From positions 1,116,001-1,180,000 of the forward strand of contig CAVVYA010000002.1 of NCBI GenBank assembly GCA_963752345.1: DNA of 64,000 nt, given 5' to 3'. The number at the start of each line of letters is the position of its first letter. The first letter of the stretch is position 1. Both the position numbers and the translations under genes were made by a program. This document shows positions 46,424 through 57,561 of this stretch, one piece after another. Under the pieces are notes generated by a model that saw nothing but the letters and a program-made list of their open reading frames with translations, was not told the DNA's origin and searched no databases. This DNA is from CAVVYA01 sp963752345 (GTDB taxonomy: Bacteria > Pseudomonadota > Alphaproteobacteria > SMXQ01).

Positions 46424-47751
46424 ATGCGGCGTCTTTCTCGTCTCGCTTCGGGCATCTGCGGAATTTTCGGACTCGATCATCCCCGGTGCGGTCTCCGCCG
46501 ACGAAGCCCTCTTCAAGGGTAAACGCGTCGAATCCATCGTCGTCTCGACGCCCGGCGGCGGAACCGATACCAGCACCCGTCTGGTCGGCCGCTTTCTCGC
46601 CAAGCACCTTCCCGGCAGCCCGGACGTCACCTTCCGCAACATGCCCGCCGGCCACGGCGTGGCCGGCCTCAATTACTTCGCCAAGCAGGTCAAGCCGAAC
46701 GGCCTGACCTGGGTCGGTGGCAGCAGCTCGCATACGGACTCCGTGACGCTCGCCAAGGAAGCGGTCGAATACAATCCGACGAAATTCGAATTTTTCGGCG
46801 GCGTGTCGCGCGGCGGCTCGCTGATCGTGCTGCGCAAGGAAAAGCTCGCGAACCTGACCGACAAATCCCTGCCGCCGGTGATCGTCGGCGAGATCGACGG
46901 CAACCGCAGTTGGGGCCAGATGGTGATGTGGGGCGCCGACATCCTGGGCTGGAACATCAAATTCGTCGTCGGCTATCCGGGCTCGGGGCCGCTCAACCTC
47001 GCCGCGCGGCGCGGCGAGATCGACATGTTCGGCACCGCCGGACTCGACTCTCCTCAGGCAGATACTGGAAACCAACCAGTTCGTCGCGGTGGCCCAGGAC
47101 GGCTCGGTGGGCGACACCAGTGCCGTCGGCCGCAAGGATTTCCCCGGCGTGCCGGTGTTCGCCGAGCTGGTCGAGGGCAAGACCTCGGGCCTGCAGGCCG
47201 AGACCTTCGAGTTCTGGAACAGCAGCGTGCAGATGGATAAATGGTATGCCCTGCCGTCGGGAACGCCGAAGGAATACACCGACGCCTATCGCGCCGCCTG
47301 GAACAAGCTGGTGGTCGATCCCGAATTTCTCAAATCGGCACACCTGCAATTCGGCGAGGATTTTACGCCGGTGACCGGGGAGAGCGTGGCCAAGATGGTC
47401 AGCCGCACCTCCTACCCGCGCAAGGAAATCACCGCCTTTTTCGAAAGCCTGAAGATCAAATATGGCCTGCCCGCCCAGCCGCTGCGTGACGACGAGATTG
47501 CCCGGCTTGCCAAGGAACAGGGCCTGACCACGGAATCGCCGAAGGTGGTCACCACGCTCAAGGCGGTCAACAAGGAGGGCCGCGAGATCGTGTTCGTCAA
47601 CGACAGCAAGGAAGAGAGCATCGAGGTCAGCGGCAGCCGCACGACCGTGACGATCGGCGGCAAGAAAGCCGCGCGCGGCGATCTCAAGAGCGGGATGAAC
47701 TGCGAGATCGCCTACAACGGTAAGGACGCCGATATCGTCGCCTGCCAGTGA
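46424..47751 (+). CDS. TctC/Bug-family receptor with an extra C-terminal domain (orphan 5), two frameshifts
   Basis: Periplasmic receptor of about 440 residues. The ATG at 46424 has AGGAGGG upstream. The signal peptide MRRLSRLASGICGIFGL continues, after skipping one extra G near 46463, in IIPGAVSADEALFKGKRVES. VVSTPGGGTDTSTRLVGRFLAKH is the family start. A second extra C near 47050 precedes LRQILETNQFVAVAQDG. After the receptor part (to about residue 370) come some 65 residues (KVVTTLKAVNKEGREIVFVN to the end) that are not part of TctC and resemble small beta-barrel modules (VTIGGKKAARGDLKSGMNCE). Confidence 0.82.
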
Positions 47752-47778
47752 CGCTGACGTCATAGGCGCGAAACGCCA

Positions 47779-47880
47779 TAGAGCGTTGTCCGCCGAAGTG
47801 GAAACGGTTCGGCGTCGAAAAGCGCGATGCAATCGAGACTCGGGAGCATGGTCCGAGGCCCTAGACGGGCATCATGCTCT
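47779..47880. repeat. Rhizobial-type intergenic palindrome (RIME-like)
   Basis: TAGAGCGTTGTCCGCCGAAG and GAAACGGTTCGGCGTCGAAA resemble the common Hyphomicrobiales intergenic repeat. A pair GAGCAT (47844-47849) and ATGCTC (47874-47879) closes a second palindrome. The rest of the 315-base gap to 48066 shows nothing supported. Confidence 0.55.
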
Positions 47881-48066
47881 CGTCCAACTCGCTATGGTCT
47901 AACTCGCGCACGGCTGGCCGATTGAAGCCGAGGTCGTTGGCGGCCGTGTCGTGCTCCACGTGGCCACCGAACGCCATGCTATCGGCGTTTCCCACAGAAA
48001 CTTGGGTGCGCGACCGGACAGCCATGCGCGGGCCAGGCTATTTCGCGCCCTGTTGCGACGGTCAGA

Positions 48067-49812
48067 TCATGGCCCGCGGCAGATCACGTTGAGCAGCGCC
48101 TGGCGGCCGTCGCCGATCGCCTTGAGCGCGCGGTCGATGGCGCCTCGGCATGTCGGCCGGATCGCTCGACCCGCTCGCCGTAGCCGTCCGACGACCTCGA
48201 CCGCTTTTTCGAATTTCGAGCGCCGGCTCGAAATAGGTCAGCGGCTCGCGGTTGCTCTTGGCGGCGTAGCCGTCGGGATAGACCTCGCGCGTGTTGCGCT
48301 TCACCGCGCCCCACATCTCGTTGTTGAACACGACCGTGAGGATCGGCAGCTTCTCGGCCTTGCGCGACATAGTGCGCCGGCGATCGGATTGCCGAACATG
48401 TAGGCGCCGTCGCCGCAGGTGGCGATCACGAGCTTGTCGGGCGCCGCCGCCTTGACGCCGAGCGCCGTGCCGAGGCCCCAGCCGAGCGCGCCGGCCGCGC
48501 CCGAGCGAATAAAAGGTGCCGGGCTTGGTGAAGCGCATATGCTCGAAGGTGAGCGGCGATTCCTTGATGACGATGGCGTCGTCGCCCTTCACCTGGTTGA
48601 GGCAATGGGTGATCCAGGCCGGATGCATCGGCGTCTGCGTTCTTGCGCCTTCTCCAGCACCGCCTTCCACTTGTCGCGCTGCGTCTGGCGCTCGCCGGCC
48701 AGACGCGCTTGCGGCGCGCGTCGATGCGCGGCCTGCGCGCGCTTCTCGCGCGCGGCTCAGCGCCTCGGTCAGCGCCGGCAGGGTCGCGCCGATGACGCCG
48801 GTGATCGCCAGATCGCACGGGAAGCCGCGCAGCGGATAGGACGCGAACAGCGGATCGGCGCCGATATGGATGATCTTGCAGTCGCGCGCGCGGCGCCTTC
48901 TTGCTGCGGGATCCACGGCACGTCGCATTCGAGCACGACGATGACGTCGGCTTCGTCGAGATAGCGCGTCGGGGTCGAAGCCGAGATGCATCGGATGATC
49001 GGTCGGCAGGGCACATGTAGCGCGGCTTGCGCTGCGTCACCGGAATGGCGAAGCGGTCGGCCAGCGCGGCGAGCTTGGCCACGTCGCTCTCGATCGCGCC
49101 GGCGCTCGACGGTGATGATCAGCGGGAATTCCGCGCTTGCGCGATCATGTCGGCGGCCTCGTCGATGGCGTCGGGATCGGGATAGGGCGCGCGACGGCGT
49201 CGCGGTGGCGCGACGGCGAGGCGTAGTGGAAATTCTCGATCGGCGCGGCCAGCACTTCGCGCGGCAGGGTCAGGTAGATCGGGCCCGCGTCGGCTCGCTC
49301 ATGGCGATGTTGAGCGCGCGGTCGACGGTGGCTTCCAGCACATGGCGCGTTCGGCAGCTCGTAATCCCATTTGACGATCTCGCGCACCATGGCGCGCTGG
49401 TCGCGCATTTCCTGCGGCCAGTGGATCTCGCCGGTGCGCTGCGCCGGGCACGCCGCCCTCTTCGCTGTAGGGCGTGCGGCCGGCGGTGAAGAGCATCGGG
49501 ATGTTGCCGCGCCAGGCATTCATCAGCCCGCACATGGCGTTCGCCGTGCCGACATTGACATGCACCATCACCGCCTGCGGCCGGCCGGTCTTCAGGTAAT
49601 AGCCGAGCGCCATGTGGATGGCGACGTTCTCGTGCGGCACGGTGATCGGCTTCGGCACCTTGGCGCCGGTGCACCTGGGCCTTGGCGAGCGACTCGATCA
49701 GCGGCGCGAAATCGGTGCCGGCGTTGGCGAACAGATAATCGACGCCGCGATCGGCGAGCAGCGCGAGATAGGCGTCCGCCACGGTTCCTGATTCGATGGT
49801 CTTGGTCGCCAC
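48067..49812 (-). pseudogene. ThDP-dependent decarboxylase/acetolactate-synthase-like enzyme, many frameshifts
   Basis: The three frames together spell one ThDP enzyme of about 570 residues. VPHENVAIHMALGY contains the catalytic glutamate, GPIYLTLPREVLAAPI lies at the end of the first domain, and VIATCGDGAYMFGNPIAG is the ThDP motif GDG to N. GRTPYSEEGG and EIHWPQEMRDQ fit the benzoylformate-decarboxylase-like branch. It starts at GTG 49812 (GGGAG upstream) and ends ICRGP at 48067. Between them at least a dozen single-base shifts occur, about one per 100 bases and mostly extra bases, for example near 49008, 48965, 48510 and 48228. Decay or a local run of sequencing errors are both possible. 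Confidence 0.7.
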
Positions 49813-49909
49813 TGCGTACTCCCTTTCGCGGCTCTAATAGCCGCTTTGTATGATTTGTCCACCGCGCCGGAAGCGCGGATGATGCTGCGCCGGTTCGGTG
49901 TTGGCCCGA

Positions 49910-50970
49910 TTACGGACGCGGTCTCTCTTCGTAGAAAGTCAGTTTCTTCTGCAACGGCGCGTCATCGGCGCGGATCAGGCGCGCCGGCCCCCTGCCGTCC
50001 GCCGTGTGCTCGATAGCAGCAAAGACCGGCGCGGAGAAGGTGTCGCCGGCCTGCCACGGTCATCGGCTCGCCGCCGATCACAGACCGGCCGCTGCCCTCC
50101 ACCACATGGAAGATCGCGCTGGCCGAGCGCAACGCTGGCCGCAAGGTCTCGCCGGGCGCGCAGAAACATCGCGGTGAAGCCGATGGTGGGCAGGCAGCTT
50201 TCGCCGGTCTCGGGATTGACATAGGCGAGTTCGACCGCTTCGCCGCGCGGCGCGTGCTCCGCCATGGCGTCGAGCGCGGATTTCGTCCGCGCCCAGGGAA
50301 AGCGCATCAGCGGATAGGCCGGGCGCGGCGCACCGTTGGCCCGCACCGGCACCAGGCCGGCCTGGCTGAATTCGACCGCCGAGGCATCGGGCCGGTTGGC
50401 GCGCGCCTGCAATTTGCCTTCGACCGCGTAGGAGCCTTCGAGATAGACGAACAGCGGCAGGTCGAGCACGTCGAGCCAGATCACCGGATCGGTGCCGTCG
50501 TGGCCGTGGTCGTGCCACAGGCCGCCGGGCGTCAGGATCACGTCGCCGCGCTCCATCGGGCATTTCTCGCCGTTGACCACGGTGTAGCCGCCGCGCCCCT
50601 CGATCACGACGCGGGCCGCGCTCGGCGTATGGCGGTGGGTCGGCGCCGTCTCGCCCGGCAGCAGCAGTTGCAGCCCGCAATAGAGGGTGGCGGTCGCCTG
50701 CATGGCGCCGTCGCCGCGCCCCGGATCGGACAGCACCAGCACGCGGCGCTCGGCCTTCTCGATCGGCGTCAGCTCGCCGGCGCGCAACAGCAGCGGACGG
50801 ATGCGCGCGAACGACCACAGGCAGGGTTTGCTCACCGGCTGCGGCTGGCCTTGCGGCAGGAGATTGCGCAGCATCGGCCACAGCGGCGCCACATGCTCGC
50901 CCTGCATGGCGCGGCGATAATCGATCGGCAGGCTTTCGAGCGTTCCGAGCGGGGACGCCATGGACGCCAT
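49910..50970 (-). CDS. Gentisate 1,2-dioxygenase-like bicupin, two frameshifts
   Basis: A bicupin of about 350 residues. THRHTPSAARVVIEGRGGYTVVNGE with its two histidines and RGDVILTPGGLWHDHGHDG form the first Fe(II) site, as in gentisate and 1-hydroxy-2-naphthoate dioxygenases. PGETLRPALRSASAIFHVVEGSG starts the second cupin. Extra bases near 50155 (FL/APGET) and 50055 (VAG/GDTFSAPVF) shift the frame; corrected, it ends YEERPRP at 49910. The ATG at 50970 follows AGAGAGGAA. The enzyme class cleaves an aromatic ring between carboxyl and hydroxyl. The exact substrate is not fixed. Confidence 0.85.
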
Positions 50971-51232
50971 TTCCTCTCTCACTATGGGGCGCCTTCTATC
51001 GCGCGGGAGCCCGCGCTGCGGCGTTTCCCTTGGCCCGCCGCGGCCGCCATCGACCAGGCCTGACCGGGAATTTTGTTGTGCGTGAACGGTATACGGATGG
51101 TTTGCGGCCTGTCAATCGCGCCGGAAGCCGCGCAGCCGAGCACCGCCCCGACGACCGCAGGAATTCTCCGATTGCCGCGGGCCGAGCCGCTCACTACGCT
51201 ATTCGCAAAACACGCAAGAATTTGGAGGCATC

Positions 51233-52264
51233 ATGACTGTGACCAGCCAACGGCGCGGCATCCTGTGCGGCGCCGCCCTTATCGCACTCGCCTGCGGCTC
51301 GGCGGCTGCCGCCGACGCGCAGGAGTTCTACAAGGGCAAGACGATCAACTTGCTGGTCGGCGGCACGGCAGGCGGCGGTTTCGACACCATCTCGCGCATC
51401 ATGGCGCATCACTACGGGCGCTATCTTCCCGGCGAGCCGAGCTTCAATGTCCGGATCATGCCAGGGGGCGGCGGAATCGTGGTGGCGAACCATACCTACA
51501 ATGTCGCGCCCAAGGACGGCACGACCATCGCCTATGTCGGCCCGGTCGTGGTCCAGCCCCTGCTCAGCCCGGACGACAACCGCATCCAGTTCGACGCCAA
51601 GAAATTCACCTGGGTGGGCAGCCTGGGTGTCACCCATTCCATCCTGTTCGCCTGGCACAAGACACCGTTCATGACGGCCCAGGACCTGTTTCAGCGCGAA
51701 ATGATCGTCGGCGGCACAGGCGCCGCCTCGACCACCGACATCTATCCCAAGGTGCTCAATGCGGTGCTCGGCACCAAGTTCAAGCTGATCACCGGCTACC
51801 AGGGCACCAAGGAGACGCTGATCGCCATCGAGCGCGGCGAGGCGGACGGCCGCTTCAATTCGTGGGACAGCATGAAGACCACGAGCGGCAGTTGGATCAA
51901 GGACGGCCAGGCGCGCATCCTGCTGCAGGCCGCCACCAAGCGCCATGCGGAGCTGCCCAACGTGCCGACCGCGCTGGAGCTCGCCAAGACCGACGAGCAG
52001 AAGCAGGCGATCGAATTCCTGTTCCTGCCCGCCGAGATGGGCCGTCCGATCGCGGCGCCGCCCGGCATTCCCGCGGGGCAGAAGAAGGCGCTGCTCGAGG
52101 GCTTCGCCAAGCTGGTGACGGACCAAGCCTTCCTGGCCGACGCCGCGAAGGCCGGTCTCGAAGTGGACGGGCCGATGACCGGCCCGCAAATCGATCAGAT
52201 CGTCGAGCGCATTTACGCCACGCCCAAACCCGTGGTCGAGAAGGTCGCCAAGGCGATGCAATAA
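51233..52264 (+). CDS. TctC/Bug-family receptor (orphan 6)
   Basis: Periplasmic receptor of 343 residues. A signal peptide (cleavage after AAADA) precedes QEFYKGKTINLLVGGTAGGGFDTISRIMAHHYGRY, RIMPGGGGIVVANHTYNVAPKDGT and GPPGIPAG-type APPGIPAGQKKALLEGF. The ATG has GGAGG five bases upstream. It is intact and lies between the divergent gentisate-dioxygenase-like gene and a YqjM-like reductase, which hints at an aromatic or cyclic acid as ligand. Confidence 0.9.
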   Translation: MTVTSQRRGILCGAALIALACGSAAAADAQEFYKGKTINLLVGGTAGGGFDTISRIMAHHYGRYLPGEPSFNVRIMPGGGGIVVANHTYNVAPKDGTTIAYVGPVVVQPLLSPDDNRIQFDAKKFTWVGSLGVTHSILFAWHKTPFMTAQDLFQREMIVGGTGAASTTDIYPKVLNAVLGTKFKLITGYQGTKETLIAIERGEADGRFNSWDSMKTTSGSWIKDGQARILLQAATKRHAELPNVPTALELAKTDEQKQAIEFLFLPAEMGRPIAAPPGIPAGQKKALLEGFAKLVTDQAFLADAAKAGLEVDGPMTGPQIDQIVERIYATPKPVVEKVAKAMQ

Positions 52265-52473
52265 GGCGGCCAATTCAGATGCCGCTCAAAGCAAAATCGC
52301 GGCGGGACCTGCTCGGCGGTGGAGGATCATCGGGGGAAAGTTTTCCGCCGGATCTTTGGCTGCCGGGTTGCACACCGCCGAAGTTGCGGCGACCCGCCCG
52401 CAACCGTATCGTCGCAGACCGTCGATTCTTTCTATAATCCCACGCGCTGAGCGCACCAACAACGGACCCCGTC

Positions 52474-53575
52474 ATGCCCGATTCCGACCGCTTCGCCAGC
52501 CCAGACCGCGCCCATGTTCCAGCCGCTCGCCCTGCGCGGCGTAACCCTGCCGAACCGGGTGGTGGTCTCGCCCATGTGCATGTATTCGGCGAACGACGGC
52601 ACGGTCGGCGATTTCCAGCTCGTTCATCTCGGCAGCCGCGCCCAGGGCGGCGCCGGCCTGGTCTTCACCGAAATGACCGACGTCTCGCCCGAAGGCCGCA
52701 TCTCGCCGCGCTGCGCCGGGATGTACAAGCCGGAACATCGCGACGCCTGGAAGCGCGTGGTCGATTTCGTGCACGGCAATTCCGACGCCAAGATCGGCAT
52801 GCAGCTCGCCCATGCCGGCCGCAAGGGCTCGACGCCGGCGCCATGGGAACGCGGCAAGCCGCTCGGCGACAAGGGCTGGCAGCTCGTGGCGCCCTCCGCC
52901 ATCCCGTTCGACGCGAACAGCCCGGTGCCGAAGGAAATGGACCGGCGCGACCTCGACAAGGTGCGCGACGATTTCGCGCGCGCGGCGCGCTGGGCCGACG
53001 AAGCGGGCTTCGACGTGATCGAATTCCATATGGGGCACGGCTACCTGCTGTCGTCCTTCCTGTCGCCGCTGTCCAACAAGCGAAGCGACCAATACGGCGG
53101 CAGCCTGGACAATCGGCTGCGCTTCCCGCTGGAGGTAATCAAGGCGGTGCGCGACATCTGGCCCGACGACAAGCCGCTGTTCGCGCGCATCTCGGCAACC
53201 GATTGGGAGGACGGCGGCAACACCATCGAGGACGGCGTGGCGATCGCCCGCGCGCTCAAGGCGGCGGGGATCGACGTCGTCGACGCCTCGAGCGGCAACG
53301 TCACCAGCACCAAGCGGCCGGCGACTCACGAGATGTTCCAGGTGCCGCTCGCCGCGCGCATCCGCAAGGAGGCGAACGTCATGACCATGGCCGTCGGCAA
53401 TATCCGCACGGTGGAGGACGTCAACCGCGTCCTGGACGAAGGCCAGGCCGATCTCTGCGCCATCGGCCGCTGGCACTTGTTCGATCCGTATTTCGCCCGC
53501 CATGCCGCGCGCGAACTCGGCTCCGATGGCAGCCCCTGGCCGAACCAGTACAAGCGCGCCGCCGAGGTCGTGTGA
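52474..53575 (+). CDS. YqjM-like NADH:flavin oxidoreductase (old yellow enzyme family)
   Basis: FMN-dependent ene-reductase of about 366 residues. The YqjM-type redox cysteine is in VVSPMCMYSAND, the two histidines are in EFHMGHGYLL, and FLSPLSNKRSDQYGGSLDNR is conserved. A start at 52474 gives MPDSDRFASPDRA and joins, after skipping one extra C near 52511, to the family start FQPLALRGVTLPNR; otherwise translation would begin at 52514 without the normal N-terminus. It reduces activated C=C bonds. Together with neighbouring dioxygenase genes it suggests breakdown of cyclic compounds. Confidence 0.88.
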
Positions 53576-53681
53576 AGCGGGCAGCTCGGGCGAAGCCCGG
53601 TCGGTTTGCGGCCATTCCGCCATTCGAGGCTGCCGCTCCAGGTGAAGGTATTTTGCCTTATGCTACTGATCTACGGGCTTT

Positions 53682-53708
53682 TTGACAGATAGACCGAGCG
53701 GGTATAAC
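53682..53708 (+). promoter_or_regulatory. Candidate promoter of the ABC/M29-like cluster
   Basis: TTGACA at 53682-53687 and TATAAC at 53703-53708 are spaced by 15 bases, slightly short. A second AT-rich CTCTATAAG follows at 53713. The permease start is 100 bases downstream. No other gene lies in the 233-base gap. Confidence 0.4.
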
Positions 53709-53808
53709 GTTCTCTATAAGACACACGAGGCTTCGCTCGGAAGCCCGCCAAGCGATAAACGGTTCGTCAAAAAATGCCGATATCGCACCGATCAGGGGAG
53801 ACTACCGC

Positions 53809-56788
53809 TTGCCCGGTTCCGTTCTATTGCTGCTTGTACGGGTTCTAGGACGCCGCCCGTTCCTGGCGTTCGGTTTCGTCTCACTCCTGACCGTCGCACT
53901 GCTGGCCGCCGTCAACCTCACGTCCCATCGCGCGCTCGAACGCTACGTCGCCGATCAGGTCTCGCGGGTGCCGTGGGATATCTCGATCTATCAGACGGCC
54001 GAAGTGCCGGTCGCCATGGAAGTTCGCGAGCTGATCGCCAAGCAGAAGGGCGTCGCCAAGGTCGAAGAACTTTTCTTCCTGCGCACCGTGCTGCCCCAGG
54101 CGATCACGCCGCGCGTCGACAACGAACCGCTGCGCACGCCGTGGCTGTCGATGCTCTCCGCCTCTTCGATCGATCTGCTGCCGCCCGATATGCGGCCGAG
54201 CGCGCACGGCGCCATTCTGGTGCTGGTCGGCTCGCGCGCCCAGATGGGCGACGCCTATCTGCAACTGCAGAACCGCAAATTGTTTCAGTTGCGCGCGATG
54301 GTCGGCCCCGGGGGCGAAGTCGCCAGCCATAGCCACGACGGCACGGAGCCCGAAGTCCAATCCGGAGCAGCACGTCGAGGTCTTCTCGGTGCCGCTCGAC
54401 CGTACGGTGCGGGTCGACCGCAACGAATTGAACCGCTGGTTCCTCGACAAGACGAGCTCACCCACGCTCGTGCCCGAGTTGGGCGCCATCCTCGTGGTGC
54501 CCTACGACCGCGAGATCATGAACAAATTCGATGCCCTGTCGCGCGGCATCGTGTCGCACGAGGATGCCGAGAGTCCCGACTACCACGTCAATACCGGCGA
54601 TTATTTTCCGGAGATCGTCCATCTCGCCGCGCTCGACCGGCAAAACTTGATCTCCGGCTGGGACGTCGCCGAATCGCTCGATCGCCTGCAGGCGATCACC
54701 GCCGAACTCAAGGCCACGGTGAAGGCCACCAGCTACAGTGCCGCGGTCGACAACACCGCCGCTGTGCTGCTCGAACGCATGGCCGGGATCGCCCGCCAGA
54801 TCGATCTGATCGGCCTGCTCGTCTCGCTGCCGCTGCTGTGGATGGCCTGGATCCTGATGGTCAATCTGTCGGGCCTGCTGCTGCTCAACGAACGGCGCAA
54901 ACTCGGGCTCCTGCGCCTGCGCGGCACATCGGCCACGTCGATCCGAACGGCGCTGCTGCTTACCATTGCGGTGGCCGCTTTCCTCGGCGGCTTGGTCGGC
55001 GCGGTGCTCGGCACCTGGCTGCCGGCCATGGGCTACACCGAAGGCGCTCTGCCCCTGCATCTGCTGGTCCGGGTCCAGCAGCCGGAGATCCTGCTGATCT
55101 TCCTCGCGGTCGGCACGGGCATGGCACTGCTGGTCAGCCGGCGCTTCATCCGTTACGCCGCCGCGATCTCACCGCTCGAAGCCTCCGGCCGCGTCGTCGC
55201 ATCGGAAGCAAACGCCGCGCGGGTGCGCTTCGGCCTGATGCAAGCGGCCGCCCTGCTGGTCGGCGGCGTCAAGATCGCCGGCTGGCTCGGTGGTTTTTCC
55301 GTCGTCCGCCTGGTCGACCAGCCGTGGGCGGTGCCGCTCGACCGCGCACTCGATTTCGTCAGCTTCCCGCTGTTCGTCTATGGTTGCGGCACCCTGATCG
55401 CCGCCAACCGCCGTGTGCTCACCGCCGTGCTGTCGCCGGTCGTACGTGTCGTCAGCGGTCGGCTGGCGCCCTACGCGCTGCGCCATCTCGGCACGCGCCA
55501 GCACCGCATGGCCTCGTTCCTGCTGATCGTCGCCATGATGGCCAGCCTCAGCCTCTATCCCGGCGTGATGACCGCCGTGTTCGACGACAAGATCGAGCGC
55601 GGCGCGGAAACCCAGCTCGGCGCCGCCGTGCAATTCTCCCTCGATGCGCCGGCCCTGGTGCCCGGGCTCCGCCTGATCGAGGGCGGGCTGACCGAACGCT
55701 ATGCGGCGACCCGCAGCGAAGCCGATAGCGTGCTGGCCAAGCTGCGCACGCGGCCCGAGGTCGCCGGGCTCGACTATATCGTGGAGGGCCTCGTCGACGG
55801 GCTCTACATGCCGGGCTACGGCTTTTCCGGTGTGCCGATCTTCTTCATCAACAATCCCGACAACTACATGCGGGTTGCCCGCCACGAAGGCCAGCTCGGC
55901 GCGACGGACTCCTTCACAAACCTGATCGCGAAAGCCAAGGACAACGAGATCGTCGTCTCCCAGGCGATCCAGGGATTCTACAAGCGCGACATCGGCTCGC
56001 GCATGCCGGTCGGCCGCAACCTCGACAAAAGCATGCAGACCGTGCGGCTCGGCGGCGCGCTGCATTATCTGCCCGGCATGCCGACCAAGACGGTGAACGA
56101 CCGCCAGAGCTTCGTCGCGGCGCGCGTCGACTATCTCAATCACCTGTTCGGCTTCAACGCCTACATGGTCAGCAACGCCAACAACCCATGGCTGGCCAAA
56201 ATGGACGTGCTGATCCCGCGCGTGGTGGTCATCGTGCGGCCGGCGCCGGGCGTCTCCACCGCGCAATTGCGCGACGTGGTGCGCACGTCGCTGCCGAGCG
56301 AGCCGCTCGAAATCCGCGATACCGACGAGGAAGTCTCGCGCCTCGGCAGCGACATGTACATCTATCTTGCCCGGCAGAATTTCCAGATCTATCTGATCGG
56401 CGGACTGCTGCTCGCCATCATCGGCATCTTCGCCATCGCGCTGTCCAACTACGCCGAGGACCGGCGCACCCTGGCGCTCCTGCGCATCCGCGGGTGCGGC
56501 CCGCGCGACCTGCTGCGCTTCTCGGCACCCGGCCTGTTCGCGCCCTCGGTGATCGGCTTGCTGCTCGGCGCCGCGGTCGCCGCGGTGGTCGGCTTCGGCA
56601 TCACGCACCTGGTCTGGGAGTTGCGCCAGATTCTCACCGTGCTCAGCCTGCTGCCATCGCACCTCGCCCTCTCGCGCCAAACACTCGAGGTCGCCGGCCT
56701 GCTGGTGGCCCTGCTCGTTCTGCTCGCCTTCGTCTTCAGCCGCTGGATCTTCCGCCGCTCGGCGCGGGAAGGCCTGCGGGAAAGCTAA
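53809..56788 (+). CDS. MacB/LolCE-like ABC permease with two FtsX domains, +1 frameshift near 54352
   Basis: An inner-membrane protein of about 993 residues. After an N-terminal span (RPFLAFGFVSLLTVALLAAV) a periplasmic region of about 270 residues precedes the first FtsX domain (SLPLLWMAWILMVNLSGLLLLNERRKLGLLRLRG). A second periplasmic part and a C-terminal FtsX domain follow (LIGGLLLAIIGIFAIALSNYAEDRRTLALLRIRG). TTG at 53809 is the start, with AGGGGAG upstream. One extra base near 54352 (TEP/KSNPEQHVEVF) interrupts the first periplasmic region. Such tandem-FtsX permeases extract lipoproteins or export peptides mechanically rather than by a pore. It heads a four-gene unit with an ATPase and two secreted proteins. 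Confidence 0.88.
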
Positions 56789-56803
56789 CCGGGAGTTTCG
56801 CTC

Positions 56804-57532
56804 ATGGATGCCGCGCTCGACCAAACCGATGCCGAAACCGAAGCCGAAGCCGAAGCCGGCCCTGCCGGCGTGCGGCTCGAGCATGTGGACAAGACCTACA
56901 GCACCGGCGCGGGTGAAGTCACCGCGCTGCGCGACATCTCCTGGTCGGTACCGACCGGCGCCGCGGTCGCCATCATGGGACCGAGCGGCTGCGGCAAGAC
57001 CACGTTGCTCAACATGCTGGGCGGCATGGACCGGCCGACCGGGGGGCGCATCCAGGTCGACGATTTGGACCTCACCGCCATGGACGAACGCGCCATGGAG
57101 ACCTACCGCCTGCGCCGGGTCGGCTTCGTCTTCCAGTTCTTCAATCTGATCCCGTCTCTTTCCGCCATGGAGAACCTGGAACTGCCGATGGTGCTGGCGG
57201 GCACGCCCCACGACGAACGGCGCGGCCGCGCCACCAGCCTGCTCGCCACCGTCGGGCTGCTGGAAAAGGGCCATAAGCGGCCGGACGAGCTGTCGGGCGG
57301 CGAACAGCAGCGCGTCGCCATCTGCCTGGCGCTGGTCAACGATCCGCCGCTCATCCTAGCCGACGAACCGACCGGCAATCTCGACAGCGCCAACGTGGAG
57401 ATCATCACCAACCTGCTGGTCTCGCTCTCCACCAAGCGCGGCAAGACGGTCATCGTATCGTGCCACGACCCCAAGGTGGTCGAGGCCTTTCCCAAGGTTT
57501 ATCGGATGCGCGACGGCGTGTTCGTCGAGTAA
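56804..57532 (+). CDS. MacB/LolD-type ABC ATPase
   Basis: A protein of 242 residues, ATP-binding partner of the preceding permease, 15 bases downstream. Walker A MGPSGCGKTTLLNMLGG, LRRVGFVFQFFNLIPSLSAMEN (the Q-loop form of LolD/MacB), signature LSGGEQQRVAI and Walker B LILADEPTGNLDS are complete, with the H-loop SCHDPKVV. An unusual acidic leader of alternating Glu and Ala (AETEAEAEAG) precedes the domain. The start is fixed by the ATG at 56804. It shares the transcript with the two secreted-protein genes. Confidence 0.93.
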   Translation: MDAALDQTDAETEAEAEAGPAGVRLEHVDKTYSTGAGEVTALRDISWSVPTGAAVAIMGPSGCGKTTLLNMLGGMDRPTGGRIQVDDLDLTAMDERAMETYRLRRVGFVFQFFNLIPSLSAMENLELPMVLAGTPHDERRGRATSLLATVGLLEKGHKRPDELSGGEQQRVAICLALVNDPPLILADEPTGNLDSANVEIITNLLVSLSTKRGKTVIVSCHDPKVVEAFPKVYRMRDGVFVE

Positions 57533-57561
57533 TGCATACTCGCGGTCAAGGGAGACATCGA

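Noticed and set aside
55169..57274. A 701-codon open frame on the minus strand opposite the ABC permease and ATPase genes
   Set aside because: It is antisense to well-supported genes, lacks known domains, is rich in His, Arg and Gln typical of shadow frames in GC-rich DNA, and has no ribosome site.
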